Source: Streptomyces cellostaticus (lineage in GTDB: Bacteria > Actinomycetota > Actinomycetes > Streptomycetales > Streptomycetaceae). From it: a stretch of 64,000 nt of DNA. Below are positions 55,998-64,000 of the stretch, in pieces. Position numbers and translations under genes: made by a program. Location: assembly GCF_001513965.1 (NCBI RefSeq), contig NZ_KQ948020.1:1-64000 (forward strand). The letters are read 5' to 3'. The notes under the pieces are model-generated. The model had not been told where the DNA came from. It made no database searches and worked only from the letters and a program-made list of their open reading frames with translations. The first letter of the stretch is position 1. The number at the start of each line of letters is the position of its first letter.

Positions 55998-57628
55998 GCG
56001 GTCTTGCCCTTGGGGGAGTCCCGCAGGGGCTGCTTGCCGGCACGGCCGGCCGGGGCCTCGGGCTTCGGCTCCGGGTGCGGTGCGCAGGACGCGCGCCGCC
56101 CCGGGAGGCGGCCCACCAGCAGGTAGGCGTCCAGGTGCCCGTTCACGCACGTGTTGGCGCCGCCCCCGATCCCGTGCGTGCCCGCGTCCCGCTCGGTCAC
56201 CAGCGCCGAGCCGGACAGCCGCCGCTGCATCTCCAGCGCGCCCGCGTACGGGGTTGCCGCGTCCCGCTCGGCCGCCAGGATCAGCACCTGGGGCAGCTCA
56301 CCGGGACCGGTCCGCACGTCCAGCGGCTGCTGCCGGGGCGCCGGCCAGTAGGCGCACGGCAGGTTCATCCACGCGTTGTCCCAGGTCTCGAACGGCGCCA
56401 CGCGCGCCAGCCGCGTGTTGTCGCGGTCCCACACCTTCCAGTCCGTCGGCCAGGCCGCGTCGTTGCACTCGACGGCCGTGTAGACCGCGCCGCTGTTCTC
56501 CGCGTCGGCGGCCGTCTCCGGGCTCGGCGTGGCCAGCTTGAGCAGCGGCTTCGCGTCGCCCTTCAGATAGGCCGACAGCGCTTGTGCCCGGCTCGGCCAG
56601 AAGTCGTCGTAATACCCGGCGCTGAGGAACGCGCTCTGCAGCTGCCCCGGCCCGACCTTCGCGCCCGCGGCCTTCGTGGCCAGCCGGTCTCGCGCGGTGT
56701 CGTAGCTGCGCTGCACCTTCGCCGCCGTGTCGCCGAGCCGGTACACGTCGTCGTGCCGGGCGATCCACTCGCGGAAGTCCGCCCAGCGGTCCTCGAACGC
56801 GGCCGACTGGTCGAGGTTGTTGCGGTACCAGACCTTCTCCGGGGACGGGTCCACCGCCGAGTCCAGCACCATCCGCCGCACGTGGGAGGGGAACAGCGTC
56901 GCGTACACCGCGCCGAAGTAGGTGCCGTACGACGCTCCCATGAAGGTCAGCCGGTTCTCGCCCAGCGCCGCCCGCAGGACGTCCAGGTCGCGGGCGTTGT
57001 TGAGCGAGTTGTAGAACCGCAGCTTGCTCCCGGAGCGTTCGGCGCAGCCGTGCGCGTACGCCTTGGCCCGGGCGATGTGCTGCTGCTTGTACCGCTCCGA
57101 GGGGTGCGCCGGCGACTGGGTGGGCGCTTCGAAGAAGTGCTTGGGGTCCAAGCACGACAACGGTGCCGAGCGCTCCACCCCCCGTGGGGCGTAGCCGACC
57201 AGGTCGTAGGCGGCGGCGATCTGCTTCCACTCGGGCAGCGCGCCGACCAGTGGGAAGTTCATGCCGGACGCGCCCGGGCCGCCCGGGTTGTAGACGAGGG
57301 CGCCCTGCCGGGGCACCTTCCGCTTGCTGTTGCGCGGGTCCTTGTGAGTGGCCGGCACCCGGCTGACCGTCAGCTTGATCTGCTCGCCATGGGGGTGGGC
57401 GTAGTCCAGCGGGACGCTCACCGTGCCGCACCGCATGCTGCCCGCCGCGTCCTGCCCGGCGGAGCACTTGCCGAAGTCGATGCCGGCCGCGCGGGCGCGG
57501 GCGGCGGCCACCGCGGTCCCGCGCAGCTCGGCCGTGCCCGGCACATCGGGCGCGCCGCCCGCCGGGGCCGCGGCCAGGGAAGTCAGGAGCAAGGATCCGG
57601 CGGCCGAGTACAGGGCGGCAGCTCTCAT
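55994..57628 (-). CDS. Secreted alpha/beta-hydrolase, TAP-like tripeptidyl aminopeptidase
   Basis: 544 residues from ATG 57628 behind AAGGGAT. The signal peptide ends at about 28 ([14 protein letters not shown]). The hydrolase fold gives the oxyanion region [16 protein letters not shown], the nucleophile elbow [19 protein letters not shown] (Ser), and C-terminal Asp and His ([28 protein letters not shown]). The TAP-like C-terminal domain matches mycelium-associated peptidases of Streptomyces (SlpD/SlpE type). It probably removes tripeptides from extracellular peptides. The Lys/Pro-rich tail is unusual. The 4-bp overlap with hemQ is convergent. Confidence 0.88.
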   Translation of the reverse strand: MRAAALYSAAGSLLLTSLAAAPAGGAPDVPGTAELRGTAVAAARARAAGIDFGKCSAGQDAAGSMRCGTVSVPLDYAHPHGEQIKLTVSRVPATHKDPRNSKRKVPRQGALVYNPGGPGASGMNFPLVGALPEWKQIAAAYDLVGYAPRGVERSAPLSCLDPKHFFEAPTQSPAHPSERYKQQHIARAKAYAHGCAERSGSKLRFYNSLNNARDLDVLRAALGENRLTFMGASYGTYFGAVYATLFPSHVRRMVLDSAVDPSPEKVWYRNNLDQSAAFEDRWADFREWIARHDDVYRLGDTAAKVQRSYDTARDRLATKAAGAKVGPGQLQSAFLSAGYYDDFWPSRAQALSAYLKGDAKPLLKLATPSPETAADAENSGAVYTAVECNDAAWPTDWKVWDRDNTRLARVAPFETWDNAWMNLPCAYWPAPRQQPLDVRTGPGELPQVLILAAERDAATPYAGALEMQRRLSGSALVTERDAGTHGIGGGANTCVNGHLDAYLLVGRLPGRRASCAPHPEPKPEAPAGRAGKQPLRDSPKGKTA

Positions 57629-57776
57629 CGCGTATCCCTTCGGTGCACGGCGGCGATGGCACGGCTGCCACGGCCCGGCTACAACACAAGGGATGTTTCG
57701 GCCGGTCGACGGTGAAGGCAAGCACCGCCCCGCCGGTGTCGCCGTCAATGCCCCTTATGCGCCCCCGGAGCCGGCT

Positions 57777-58568
57777 TCACTCCCGCCAGGGCTGGTCGCG
57801 GTGGGTGAAGGCGGCGCGCAGCTCCGGCTCGCCGATCGCGCGGATGCCGCGTACGGCGACGGAGGTGAGGAAGGACCGCTCGTCGCCGCCGTCCCCGGCC
57901 TGCCGACGGGTGCCGAGTGCCCCGAGCAGTCGCTGCCCGGCCGGGGAGGCCCAGCGCGAGTACGGATGCGCCTCGACCCGGGAGATGGCCAGGCAGCTCA
58001 GGGCGAGCGTGAGAGGGAGGGCGAACCACAGGGCGACGAGGAGACGCGACGTACCGGTCTGGGCGGGCATCAGCAGCGCGGTCAGGCCCAGCGCGAGCAC
58101 GACCAGCGCGGCGGCCCGCACCTGGCGGATCCCGGCCGCCACCGTCGTGCGCGCACCGTCGGGCACCGCGAGCCCCGCGTGCACCAGCCCGTCGGCGAGC
58201 CGCCGTACGGCCTCGGCCCCGGCCGCGGCGGCCCGCACGGGAGCGATCCGGGACTGCCCCTCGGGCCCGATCGCCCCTATGACGGACTGCTCCATCTCGT
58301 CGCGGCCCCGCGGGTCCACCACCGTCGCCCACCCGGTGTGCGCGAGCAGCAGCCGACGCTGGCGGGCCATGGAGACCATGGTCACATCGGCGACCCGCGC
58401 CGGTCCGCCGGACAGGAACGCCGCCTCGTACAGCGTCAGATCGTGCCCGCGATGCGCCGTCGTGACCCCCGTGTCCCCGGCCGCCGCGCGTACGGCGGCC
58501 AGGCACAGCCGGGTGCAGGCCGTGCCCGCGAAGGCCCAGGCCAGGAGGAGGAGAAGGACCCAGAACAT
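57777..58568 (-). CDS. TIGR04222-like membrane protein
   Basis: 263 residues. An N-terminal membrane helix with two Cys (VLLLLLAWAFAGTACTRLCL) precedes the conserved segment HDLTLYEAAFLSGGPARVAD, which I read as the TIGR04222 domain. Two further helices lie at about 150-195 (AALVVLALGLTALLMPA, LVALWFALPLTLALSCLAIS). Members are often encoded near DUF692 enzymes, as here (59624-60925, same strand), and may have low-complexity tails; this one has none. Function unknown. Confidence 0.7.
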   Translation of the reverse strand: MFWVLLLLLAWAFAGTACTRLCLAAVRAAAGDTGVTTAHRGHDLTLYEAAFLSGGPARVADVTMVSMARQRRLLLAHTGWATVVDPRGRDEMEQSVIGAIGPEGQSRIAPVRAAAAGAEAVRRLADGLVHAGLAVPDGARTTVAAGIRQVRAAALVVLALGLTALLMPAQTGTSRLLVALWFALPLTLALSCLAISRVEAHPYSRWASPAGQRLLGALGTRRQAGDGGDERSFLTSVAVRGIRAIGEPELRAAFTHRDQPWRE

Positions 58569-58665
58569 GAGGCGTTTCTATGTCACGGGCCCCGGGAATT
58601 GCCATGCCCTGTTCACTATCCGGACAGAGTGTTGCCGGTATGTGACGTTCCGTTTTTCCCGCAGG

Positions 58666-59433
58666 TCAGGGGCTGTTCGCCGGTGGCGGGCCGGAGGCGG
58701 CGGGCGGCAGGGAGTACGTCGCCGACGGCGAGGGCACGACCGGAACCGCGGAGGCGGGGTCGGCCGCCGGGGGCGTCGGAACGGGGGAGGAGGACGCCGC
58801 CAGGTCACGGGCCAGCGCGGAGAAGTCGACGTACCCCGTCGCCTCCAGGACCTTGATGTGGTCCAGTACGGTCGCGTTGGCGTCGTCGGCGAGGTCGCGG
58901 ACGAGCGAGTTCTGGGTGCCGGCGCGGACCTGGGCGACGAGGGAGAACACCCGGCCGTGCGCGAGCCTGAGGATGCCCGCGAACCGGCGGTCGAACTCCT
59001 GGCCCTGAGCCGCGGTCAGGGTGGCGAGCCACTGCTTCTGCTGCTCGTTGGGCTCGTTGGGCAGGGGCACACCGAGCTGGGAGGCCGTGGTGCGGACGTG
59101 CGCGTCGAGGGAGGTGTGCCCGTCGACGAGGTGCTGCCCGGCGTCGCGTACGGCCTGTGTGGTGCCCTTGCGCTCCGCCAGCTGTCCGGCGGGCAGCTCC
59201 CACAGGCCCGCGAGGCGGACCTTGGTGATGAAGTCCCGGTCCTGCGCGGACAAAGGGCCGTACGGGGTCGTCACGGTCTGTGCGCTGAGCACGTTCGCGT
59301 CGGTCGCGTCCGGCCGGCCGGCGTACGACCAGATCGGAAAGAGCAGCGCTGCCGCTGTTGCCGCCAGGCCCGTGATGATGAGCCCGGTGCCGCTGAATAT
59401 GCCTCGGCCCTTGATGGGGGGTCGCGGTCGCAT
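58666..59433 (-). CDS. DUF4142 protein
   Basis: 255 residues. A membrane helix (about 15-37, GTGLIITGLAATAAALLFPI) anchors an external four-helix ferritin-like DUF4142 domain (LSAQDRDFITKVRLAGLWEL, AGQHLVDGHTSLDAHVRTTA, FDRRFAGILRLAHGRVFSLV). The last 45 residues are Pro/Ser/Ala-rich and disordered. DUF4142 proteins are common at actinobacterial cell surfaces; no activity is known to me. It lies between the TIGR04222 gene and the DUF692 gene on the same strand. Confidence 0.8.
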   Translation of the reverse strand: MRPRPPIKGRGIFSGTGLIITGLAATAAALLFPIWSYAGRPDATDANVLSAQTVTTPYGPLSAQDRDFITKVRLAGLWELPAGQLAERKGTTQAVRDAGQHLVDGHTSLDAHVRTTASQLGVPLPNEPNEQQKQWLATLTAAQGQEFDRRFAGILRLAHGRVFSLVAQVRAGTQNSLVRDLADDANATVLDHIKVLEATGYVDFSALARDLAASSSPVPTPPAADPASAVPVVPSPSATYSLPPAASGPPPANSP

Positions 59434-59534
59434 GGTGCCTCCTGCTCCGCACTCCAGGATGCTGCGGGTGCGGGCTTGGCATATTACTGCGGGGTTCGGG
59501 GCGGCCCGGCACAGCGCCGCCGAGCTGCGGGCGG

Positions 59535-59620
59535 TCCTGCGGCTGCGGCTGCGTCGTGGCTGGTCGCGCCCACGCGGCGGAGCCGCATGTCGGCACGGCC
59601 CCGCGCCCCTTCGGGGCGTG
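59535..59620. repeat. Streptomyces-type intergenic repeat after the DUF692 gene
   Basis: Carries GCTGGTCGCGCCCACGCGGC, GGCGGAGCCGC and the hairpin GCGCCCCTTCGGGGCG. I recall this set as a recurrent intergenic repeat in Streptomyces. The final hairpin can end the DUF692 transcript. Confidence 0.55.
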
Positions 59621-59623
59621 CTC

Positions 59624-60925
59624 TCACCCTCGCCGCAGCAGCACCCTCGCCCGGGCCGTCAGGCCGTGGGGGCGTGGGGCCGGGCCCGCGCGGTCCAGCC
59701 ACCACTCCCGTAGCTGCCGTCGTACCTTCGCGTCCTGCGGCCGCCCGGTCTTCAGCAACTGCCCCGCGAAGTCCAGCGCATCCTGGCGGTACCCCCCGCT
59801 CATCGGCCGTGCCCGCGCGTACTCGAGGAACGCCCCCCGGTACCCCTCCCCGAGCAGCACCGGCAGTTCGGGCGCCACCTTCGCCACCACATCCGCCCGC
59901 TTCGCCGCGAGCGCCCGCGCCTGCACCCCCAGCCGCGCCCGGTCGAACCCTTCCGGCACCGGCGTCCCGGCCACCAGCGAGGACAGCACCGCGGCCTGGG
60001 CGACACCGAGCCGCTGCCGGGCCCCGGGCGGGGCCAGGACGGCGTTGCCCCCTCCCGTGCCGGCGGTGACCGTCGCCGCAGGGCGGCCCGCGCAGGTCAC
60101 CCGCCCCGCCGCCACGGCTCCCCGGATCGCCGCCAGCTCCCGCTCCAGCTCGGCCGGTTCGGGGAAGTTCTCGTCGCGCTCCAGCAGCACTCCGGGCGGC
60201 GTGGTGCGGGACGCGAGGCCGGTCAGGATGTCGAGCACCGGGCGCGGCACGGGGTGCGCGTGGCTGTCGTGCCAGACGCCGTCGCGCTCGAAGCCGCCCG
60301 CGACATGGACGTAGGCGAGGGCCTCCAGCGGCAGCAGGGCCAGCGCCTCGGCCGGGTCCTCTCCCCGGTTGACGTGGTTGGTGTGCAGGTTGGCCACGTC
60401 GATGAGCAGCCGTACGCCGGTCCGCTCGACCAGCTCGGCCAGGAACTGCCCCTCGGTCATCTCCTCGCCCGGCCAGGAGAACAGCGCCGCGATGTTCTCC
60501 AGCGCCAGCGGCACCGGCAGCGCCTCCTGGGCGATCCGCACGTTCTCGCACAGCACGTCGAGGGCGTCCCGAGTGCGCGGCACCGGCAGCAGGTGGCCGG
60601 CCTCCAGGTGCGGGGAGGCGGTGAGCGCGCCGCCCGCCCGTACGAACGCGATGTGCTCGGTGACCAGCGGCGCCCCGAGCGCCTCCGCCCGCTCGGCGAG
60701 CGCCGCGAGCCGGCCCTCGTCGGGGCGGTCCGCGCCGCCGAGGCCGAGGGAGACGCCGTGCGGGATCACGGTCACCCCGCGCTCGCGCAGCCGCAGCAGC
60801 GACTCCGGGAGGTGGCCGGGGCAGACGTTCTCCGCCACGACCTCCACCCAGTCGATGCCCGGCATGCGCTCCACGGCGTCCGCGATCTCCGGCCGCCAGC
60901 CGATTCCCGTGCCCAGTCGCCGCAT
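59624..60925 (-). CDS. DUF692 (MNIO) family enzyme fused to a DUF2063-like domain
   Basis: 433 residues from ATG 60925 with GGGGGTGGGG upstream. Residues about 1-280 form the TIM-barrel of multinuclear iron oxidative enzymes (MbnB/BufB/TglH relatives). Candidate metal ligands are [53 protein letters not shown] and [10 protein letters not shown]. Such enzymes oxidise Cys or other residues of ribosomal peptides. Residues about 300-420 ([40 protein letters not shown]) resemble DUF2063, the partner (BufC-like) domain, here in the same chain. No obvious precursor peptide gene is adjacent. The TIGR04222 and DUF4142 genes downstream may be partners. Confidence 0.78.
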   Translation of the reverse strand: MRRLGTGIGWRPEIADAVERMPGIDWVEVVAENVCPGHLPESLLRLRERGVTVIPHGVSLGLGGADRPDEGRLAALAERAEALGAPLVTEHIAFVRAGGALTASPHLEAGHLLPVPRTRDALDVLCENVRIAQEALPVPLALENIAALFSWPGEEMTEGQFLAELVERTGVRLLIDVANLHTNHVNRGEDPAEALALLPLEALAYVHVAGGFERDGVWHDSHAHPVPRPVLDILTGLASRTTPPGVLLERDENFPEPAELERELAAIRGAVAAGRVTCAGRPAATVTAGTGGGNAVLAPPGARQRLGVAQAAVLSSLVAGTPVPEGFDRARLGVQARALAAKRADVVAKVAPELPVLLGEGYRGAFLEYARARPMSGGYRQDALDFAGQLLKTGRPQDAKVRRQLREWWLDRAGPAPRPHGLTARARVLLRRG

Positions 60926-61113
60926 GGCCCCACCCCCTGTTCGAATGACGGGGGTATGGCCCGGGCGGCCGGATCCGAATCCCCGCCGGCCCGGCTTCAG
61001 AGCAACATTTGAGGTTCCGCGTCCCACCGCAGCGCCGTCACCGCCGTACCGGCCGCTCCTGCGCGTCCTCGACCGAGGCGATGTCCACGGTGGTGCGCAG
61101 CACCCACTGCCCC

Positions 61114-61830
61114 CTAGCGCAGCGCGGGATGGTCGGCGACCACCGTGCAGGAGCCCGGTGCGATCTCCGTGAACCCCGCGTCCCGCACCAACGGCAGCCC
61201 GCTACCGGTCAGCTCGCGCCACCGGCCCGGACCGGCGGTGCGCACGGCCAACGGGAACCCGGCCTGCGCCCACGCGGTCCGCGCCTCGTCGGACAACGCC
61301 CACCAGGCCAGCTGGGCGCCGTGCCCCGCCTGGGCCATCGCCTTGCCGGCCGACATCTCCAGCTCCGGGTTCAGCCACAGCACCGGCTGCCCGCGGTCGG
61401 CCCCGACGGGCGGCTCCGGATCGTCCAGGTCCGTTCCCGACACCTGGAGCTTGGCCAGCTCCTTGGGCCAGCCGTCCAGCGGAACCGGCGGGAACACCCG
61501 TACCTCCGCAAACTTCCCGGTCACCGTGATCCCGGGCAGCGCCTCGGCCCGCCGCCACTCGGCACCCCGGGCCCGCCGCACGACCTTCCGGATCCGCGCG
61601 TCCTCCCAGTCCCGCACGGCCGCGGCCCACTCCCCGTCCCCGACGGCCCGCTCATCACCGAGCAGGAGCAGCACGGCCCGGGCAGCCGTCTCCAGCGCGT
61701 CGGTACGGGCAGGAGGAGCACTCCGCTCGATCCGGACGACGAGGGGCAACACGAACTGGGGCGCCTCGTCACGAGGATTCCGCTCAGCCTGGAAGGGGCT
61801 GTCACTCGGGGGCGCAGGAACATGGCTCAC
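61114..61830 (-). CDS. PTH2-family peptidyl-tRNA hydrolase-like protein
   Basis: 238 residues from GTG 61830. The C-terminal half carries the PTH2 pattern: [40 protein letters not shown], and the ending [18 protein letters not shown]. The N-terminal about 110 residues are an added region with no motif that I recognise. PTH2 enzymes release peptides from tRNA; the residues of this branch are partly changed, so activity is likely but not sure. It is divergent from the ABC transporter pair. Confidence 0.75.
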   Translation of the reverse strand: MSHVPAPPSDSPFQAERNPRDEAPQFVLPLVVRIERSAPPARTDALETAARAVLLLLGDERAVGDGEWAAAVRDWEDARIRKVVRRARGAEWRRAEALPGITVTGKFAEVRVFPPVPLDGWPKELAKLQVSGTDLDDPEPPVGADRGQPVLWLNPELEMSAGKAMAQAGHGAQLAWWALSDEARTAWAQAGFPLAVRTAGPGRWRELTGSGLPLVRDAGFTEIAPGSCTVVADHPALR

Positions 61831-61935
61831 AACGGCCAACCCTACGGGGCGCCGGGAACTGAGCCACCGGCCACCGACGTCTCGCACACCGGACTCAAGA
61901 TCACCCCCTACCGCGAGACCGGACAAAATCACCCC

Positions 61936-62820
61936 ATGCAACGTGACCTGCGACTGACCGCCGTAGGCCGCCGCTACGGCATCCGCGGCCCCTGGGTACT
62001 GCGCGGCGTCGACTTAGCGGTGGCGCCCGGCACCCTCACCCGCATCGAAGGAGCCAACGGCACCGGGAAGTCCACCCTCCTGCGCCTCCTCGCCCGCCTC
62101 GACTCCCCGACCGAAGGCCGCATCACCGGCCGCCCGCACACGGCGTTCGTCCCGGAGCGGTTCCCGTCGGCGCTGCCCTTCACCGTCCTCGGCTATCTCA
62201 CCCACCTCGGCACGGTGCACGGCCTGAGCCGCGGGACCGCGCAACGCGCCGCAGGCAGCTGGCTGGAGCGCTTCGGTGCCGCCGCCTACGCCGATACGCC
62301 GATGGCGCGGCTGTCCAAGGGCAGCAGCCAGAAGGTCGCGGTGGCCCAGGCCCTGCTCGCCGAACCGGAGCTGCTGGTGCTGGACGAGGCATGGACCGGG
62401 CTGGACGCGGCCGCGCGCGCCGAACTGGAGCGGGCGGTGGCCGAACGGACCGCCGCCGGGGGCGCCGTCGTCTTCGTGGACCACGACCCGCGCCGCCTGG
62501 CCGGGGTGCCCGACGCGACCTACACCGTCGTCGAGGGAGGCCTCAAACGCCGTACGGACAGCGTGAGTTCACCGGACGTCGGCACCGGGCCGGTCACCCT
62601 CGTCGTCGTGCAGGGCCCGCCGGGCCGGCAACTGCCGCCCGACGCGCTGCGGACCGTTGCCGCGGCGGCGGAGACCGTCCCCGGCACCCACCGCCTCACC
62701 GTCCCCGCCTCCCACTCGGACGTCCTGCTGCGCGTCCTGCTGACGGCCCGCCCGCCCTGGCACGTGGTGAGCGTCGGAGCGGACGGCACCACCCCACCCG
62801 ACCCCGGAAGCCGCCCATGA
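61936..62820 (+). CDS. ABC transporter ATP-binding protein
   Basis: 294 residues from ATG 61936; no clear ribosome site, so the message may be leaderless or the start imprecise. Walker A is EGANGTGKST, the signature is the changed form RLSKGSSQKVAVAQAL, Walker B LLVLDEAWTGL, and the H-loop FVDHDPRRL. A C-terminal extension of about 95 residues (from SVSSPDVGTGPVTLVVVQGP) is not part of the ATPase fold. Its stop overlaps the permease start (ATGA). Probably an exporter of unknown substrate. Confidence 0.85.
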   Translation: MQRDLRLTAVGRRYGIRGPWVLRGVDLAVAPGTLTRIEGANGTGKSTLLRLLARLDSPTEGRITGRPHTAFVPERFPSALPFTVLGYLTHLGTVHGLSRGTAQRAAGSWLERFGAAAYADTPMARLSKGSSQKVAVAQALLAEPELLVLDEAWTGLDAAARAELERAVAERTAAGGAVVFVDHDPRRLAGVPDATYTVVEGGLKRRTDSVSSPDVGTGPVTLVVVQGPPGRQLPPDALRTVAAAAETVPGTHRLTVPASHSDVLLRVLLTARPPWHVVSVGADGTTPPDPGSRP

Positions 62821-63488
62821 CCGCTCTCCTGCGCTACCAGGCCGACCTGCTGCTGCGCTCCCAGCGCTGGCTGCCGCCGGTGATCCTCTACGCCGCCTTC
62901 CTCGCCATCGGCGTACAGAGCGGCCAGCCGGTGCTCGACTCGCTCGGCTACGCGGCCGCCGGTCTGCTGCCGGTGGCCGCCTGGCTGGTGCGGATCTGCG
63001 TCACGAACGAGCCGGACGCCGCCCGTGCCTGCGTCGCCGCGGCGCGCGGCCCCGCCCGCGCCCACCTGGCCTGCCTGCTGACCGCGCTGCTCGCCTCGGC
63101 GCTGCTCGGGGTCGTGACGACCCTGGTCGTGACGCTGGTCAGCGACCCGGTGAGCAACGGCCACCGGGTCCACGTCCCGCCGCTCAGGGCCGGTGCGGCC
63201 GGACTCCTGGCCGCCCTCGTCTGCGCCCTGCTGGGCAGTGCCGTCGGCGCGCTCACCAACCGGCCGCTGCTGCGCTCCCCCGGCCGCGCGGTGCCGGCGA
63301 TGCTGCTGGCCGCGCTGCTGTCGGCGGTGCTCGCGGGGTCTCCGGCCCAGGCCGCGGTGGGCGGCCTGGTGACCGGTTCGCAGTCCGGCCGGGTCCCGGT
63401 GCCGCTGCTGCCGCTGGCCGGGGCGGCCCTCGTCACCGCCGGGGCGTTCGCGGCGGCCTGCGCGCTCACCTCCCGCCGGTCACCCTGA
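62817..63488 (+). CDS. ABC transporter membrane subunit
   Basis: 223 residues from ATG 62817, overlapping the ATPase stop (ATGA). Six predicted membrane helices with Arg-rich loops (RGPARAHLACLLTALLASAL) and no binding-protein loop, as in small exporters of the ABC-2 kind. The partner is the preceding ATPase. Its end overlaps the converging deacetylase gene by nine bases. Confidence 0.8.
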   Translation: MTALLRYQADLLLRSQRWLPPVILYAAFLAIGVQSGQPVLDSLGYAAAGLLPVAAWLVRICVTNEPDAARACVAAARGPARAHLACLLTALLASALLGVVTTLVVTLVSDPVSNGHRVHVPPLRAGAAGLLAALVCALLGSAVGALTNRPLLRSPGRAVPAMLLAALLSAVLAGSPAQAAVGGLVTGSQSGRVPVPLLPLAGAALVTAGAFAAACALTSRRSP

Positions 63489-64000
63489 GCGGGCGGTGCG
63501 CGGTGCCTCCTGCCGGCCCCCGCTCGGCCGGCCGTTCGTCTCGCCGATCAGCTCGGAGACCTTCACGAACCGGTAGCCCTGCTTGCGCAGTTCGGGCACG
63601 ACCGTGCGGACGACCTGTTCGGTCGTCGGGGCGGCGCTGCGGGTGCAGTGCATGACGACCACCGAGCCGGGCTTCACACCGTCCAGCACCTGCTGGGCGA
63701 CCGCGTCGGCGTCGGTGGCGAACGCGTCACCGCTCACCACGTCCCACTGCACCGCGGTGACCCCGATCCCGCTGAGCGCGCGCAGCGCCTGGCGGTCGTA
63801 ACAGCCGCCGGGGAAGCGGAAGTACGGCAGTGCGTGGGGCACGCCCGCCTTGCGGAGGGCGGCGTACGCCCGCTCGACGTCCGTCTTCATCCGGTCCTCG
63901 GCGACGGTCGGCAGGCCGTAGCAGTCGTCGGTGAACGCGTAGTGGCTGTAGGAGTGGTTGGCGACCTCGAACTGCGGATCGTGGCCGAGTGAGCGGGCCT
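63480..64000 (-). CDS. Polysaccharide deacetylase (NodB-like), 5' end outside the window
   Basis: About 173 residues are visible; the N-terminus lies beyond the window edge. The metal motif NHSYSH is seen near 63955 (minus strand), and YFRFPGGCYDRQALRALSGI and VQWDVVSGDAF match the middle motifs of family 4 carbohydrate esterases. The motif VLDGVKPGSVVVMHCTRSAA holds the last conserved His. It removes N-acetyl groups from peptidoglycan or chitin-like polymers outside the cell. The ATG at 63890 is internal and should not be taken as the start. Confidence 0.88.
   Translation of the reverse strand, partial: ARSLGHDPQFEVANHSYSHYAFTDDCYGLPTVAEDRMKTDVERAYAALRKAGVPHALPYFRFPGGCYDRQALRALSGIGVTAVQWDVVSGDAFATDADAVAQQVLDGVKPGSVVVMHCTRSAAPTTEQVVRTVVPELRKQGYRFVKVSELIGETNGRPSGGRQEAPRTARSG

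Overview
The window is high-GC actinobacterial DNA, almost certainly Streptomyces. Third codon positions are strongly G/C, starts are often GTG behind GGAGG-type ribosome sites, and intergenic repeats typical of Streptomyces are present. Gene order from about 8.5 kb to 56 kb (HTH-MurA, aconitase, ngcEFG, a ROK regulator, xylFGH, dxs, fadAB, rnd, hemE, hemG, hemQ) matches, from memory, the S. coelicolor SCO5998-SCO6042 chromosomal core. No tools were run; all family calls are by reading.

1-8160 looks like the end of an integrated element. It holds an Mrr-like restriction endonuclease, an XRE/TPR regulator, and a divergent cassette: two tiny coupled ORFs, a frameshifted kinase-kinase-nucleotidyltransferase protein, an APH-fold phosphotransferase, an SDR and a NUDIX hydrolase. 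A tyrosine integrase without its catalytic domain follows, and the stretch ends in the 3' part of a tRNA-Arg(CCU) gene, a typical att core. The cassette is the least described part of the window. Three direct repeats with a 10-bp period lie between the regulator and the cassette.

8.5-17.8 kb: an HTH-MurA fusion; aconitase behind a perfect 18-bp palindrome and an iron-box-like site; a sensor kinase; and a Cache/PAS/GAF/PP2C/ATPase regulator. 17.9-30.2 kb is a polysaccharide region: a cellulose-type LPMO behind a perfect CebR box, two large secreted GH92 alpha-mannosidases sharing the operator GACAACGTTGTC, and the ngcEFG chitobiose/GlcNAc importer, which lacks its own ATPase. 31-35.7 kb holds the ROK regulator (rok7B7 type) and xylFGH.

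35.8-44.8 kb: dxs, an APC permease, small genes, and the fadAB beta-oxidation operon behind a 16-bp palindrome. 44.9-46.6 kb is a deletion scar: a LacI gene with two indels, the tail of a GH2 beta-mannosidase and the tail of a sugar-ABC permease, all relics of one mannoside locus. 46.6-56 kb: RNase D, an orphan LuxR-type regulator, a DUF3000 protein and the coproporphyrin-dependent haem genes hemE, hemG and hemQ. 56-64 kb: a secreted TAP-like peptidase, a TIGR04222-like membrane protein, a DUF4142 protein, a DUF692 (MNIO) enzyme fused to a DUF2063-like domain, a PTH2 protein, a two-gene ABC transporter and a truncated polysaccharide deacetylase.
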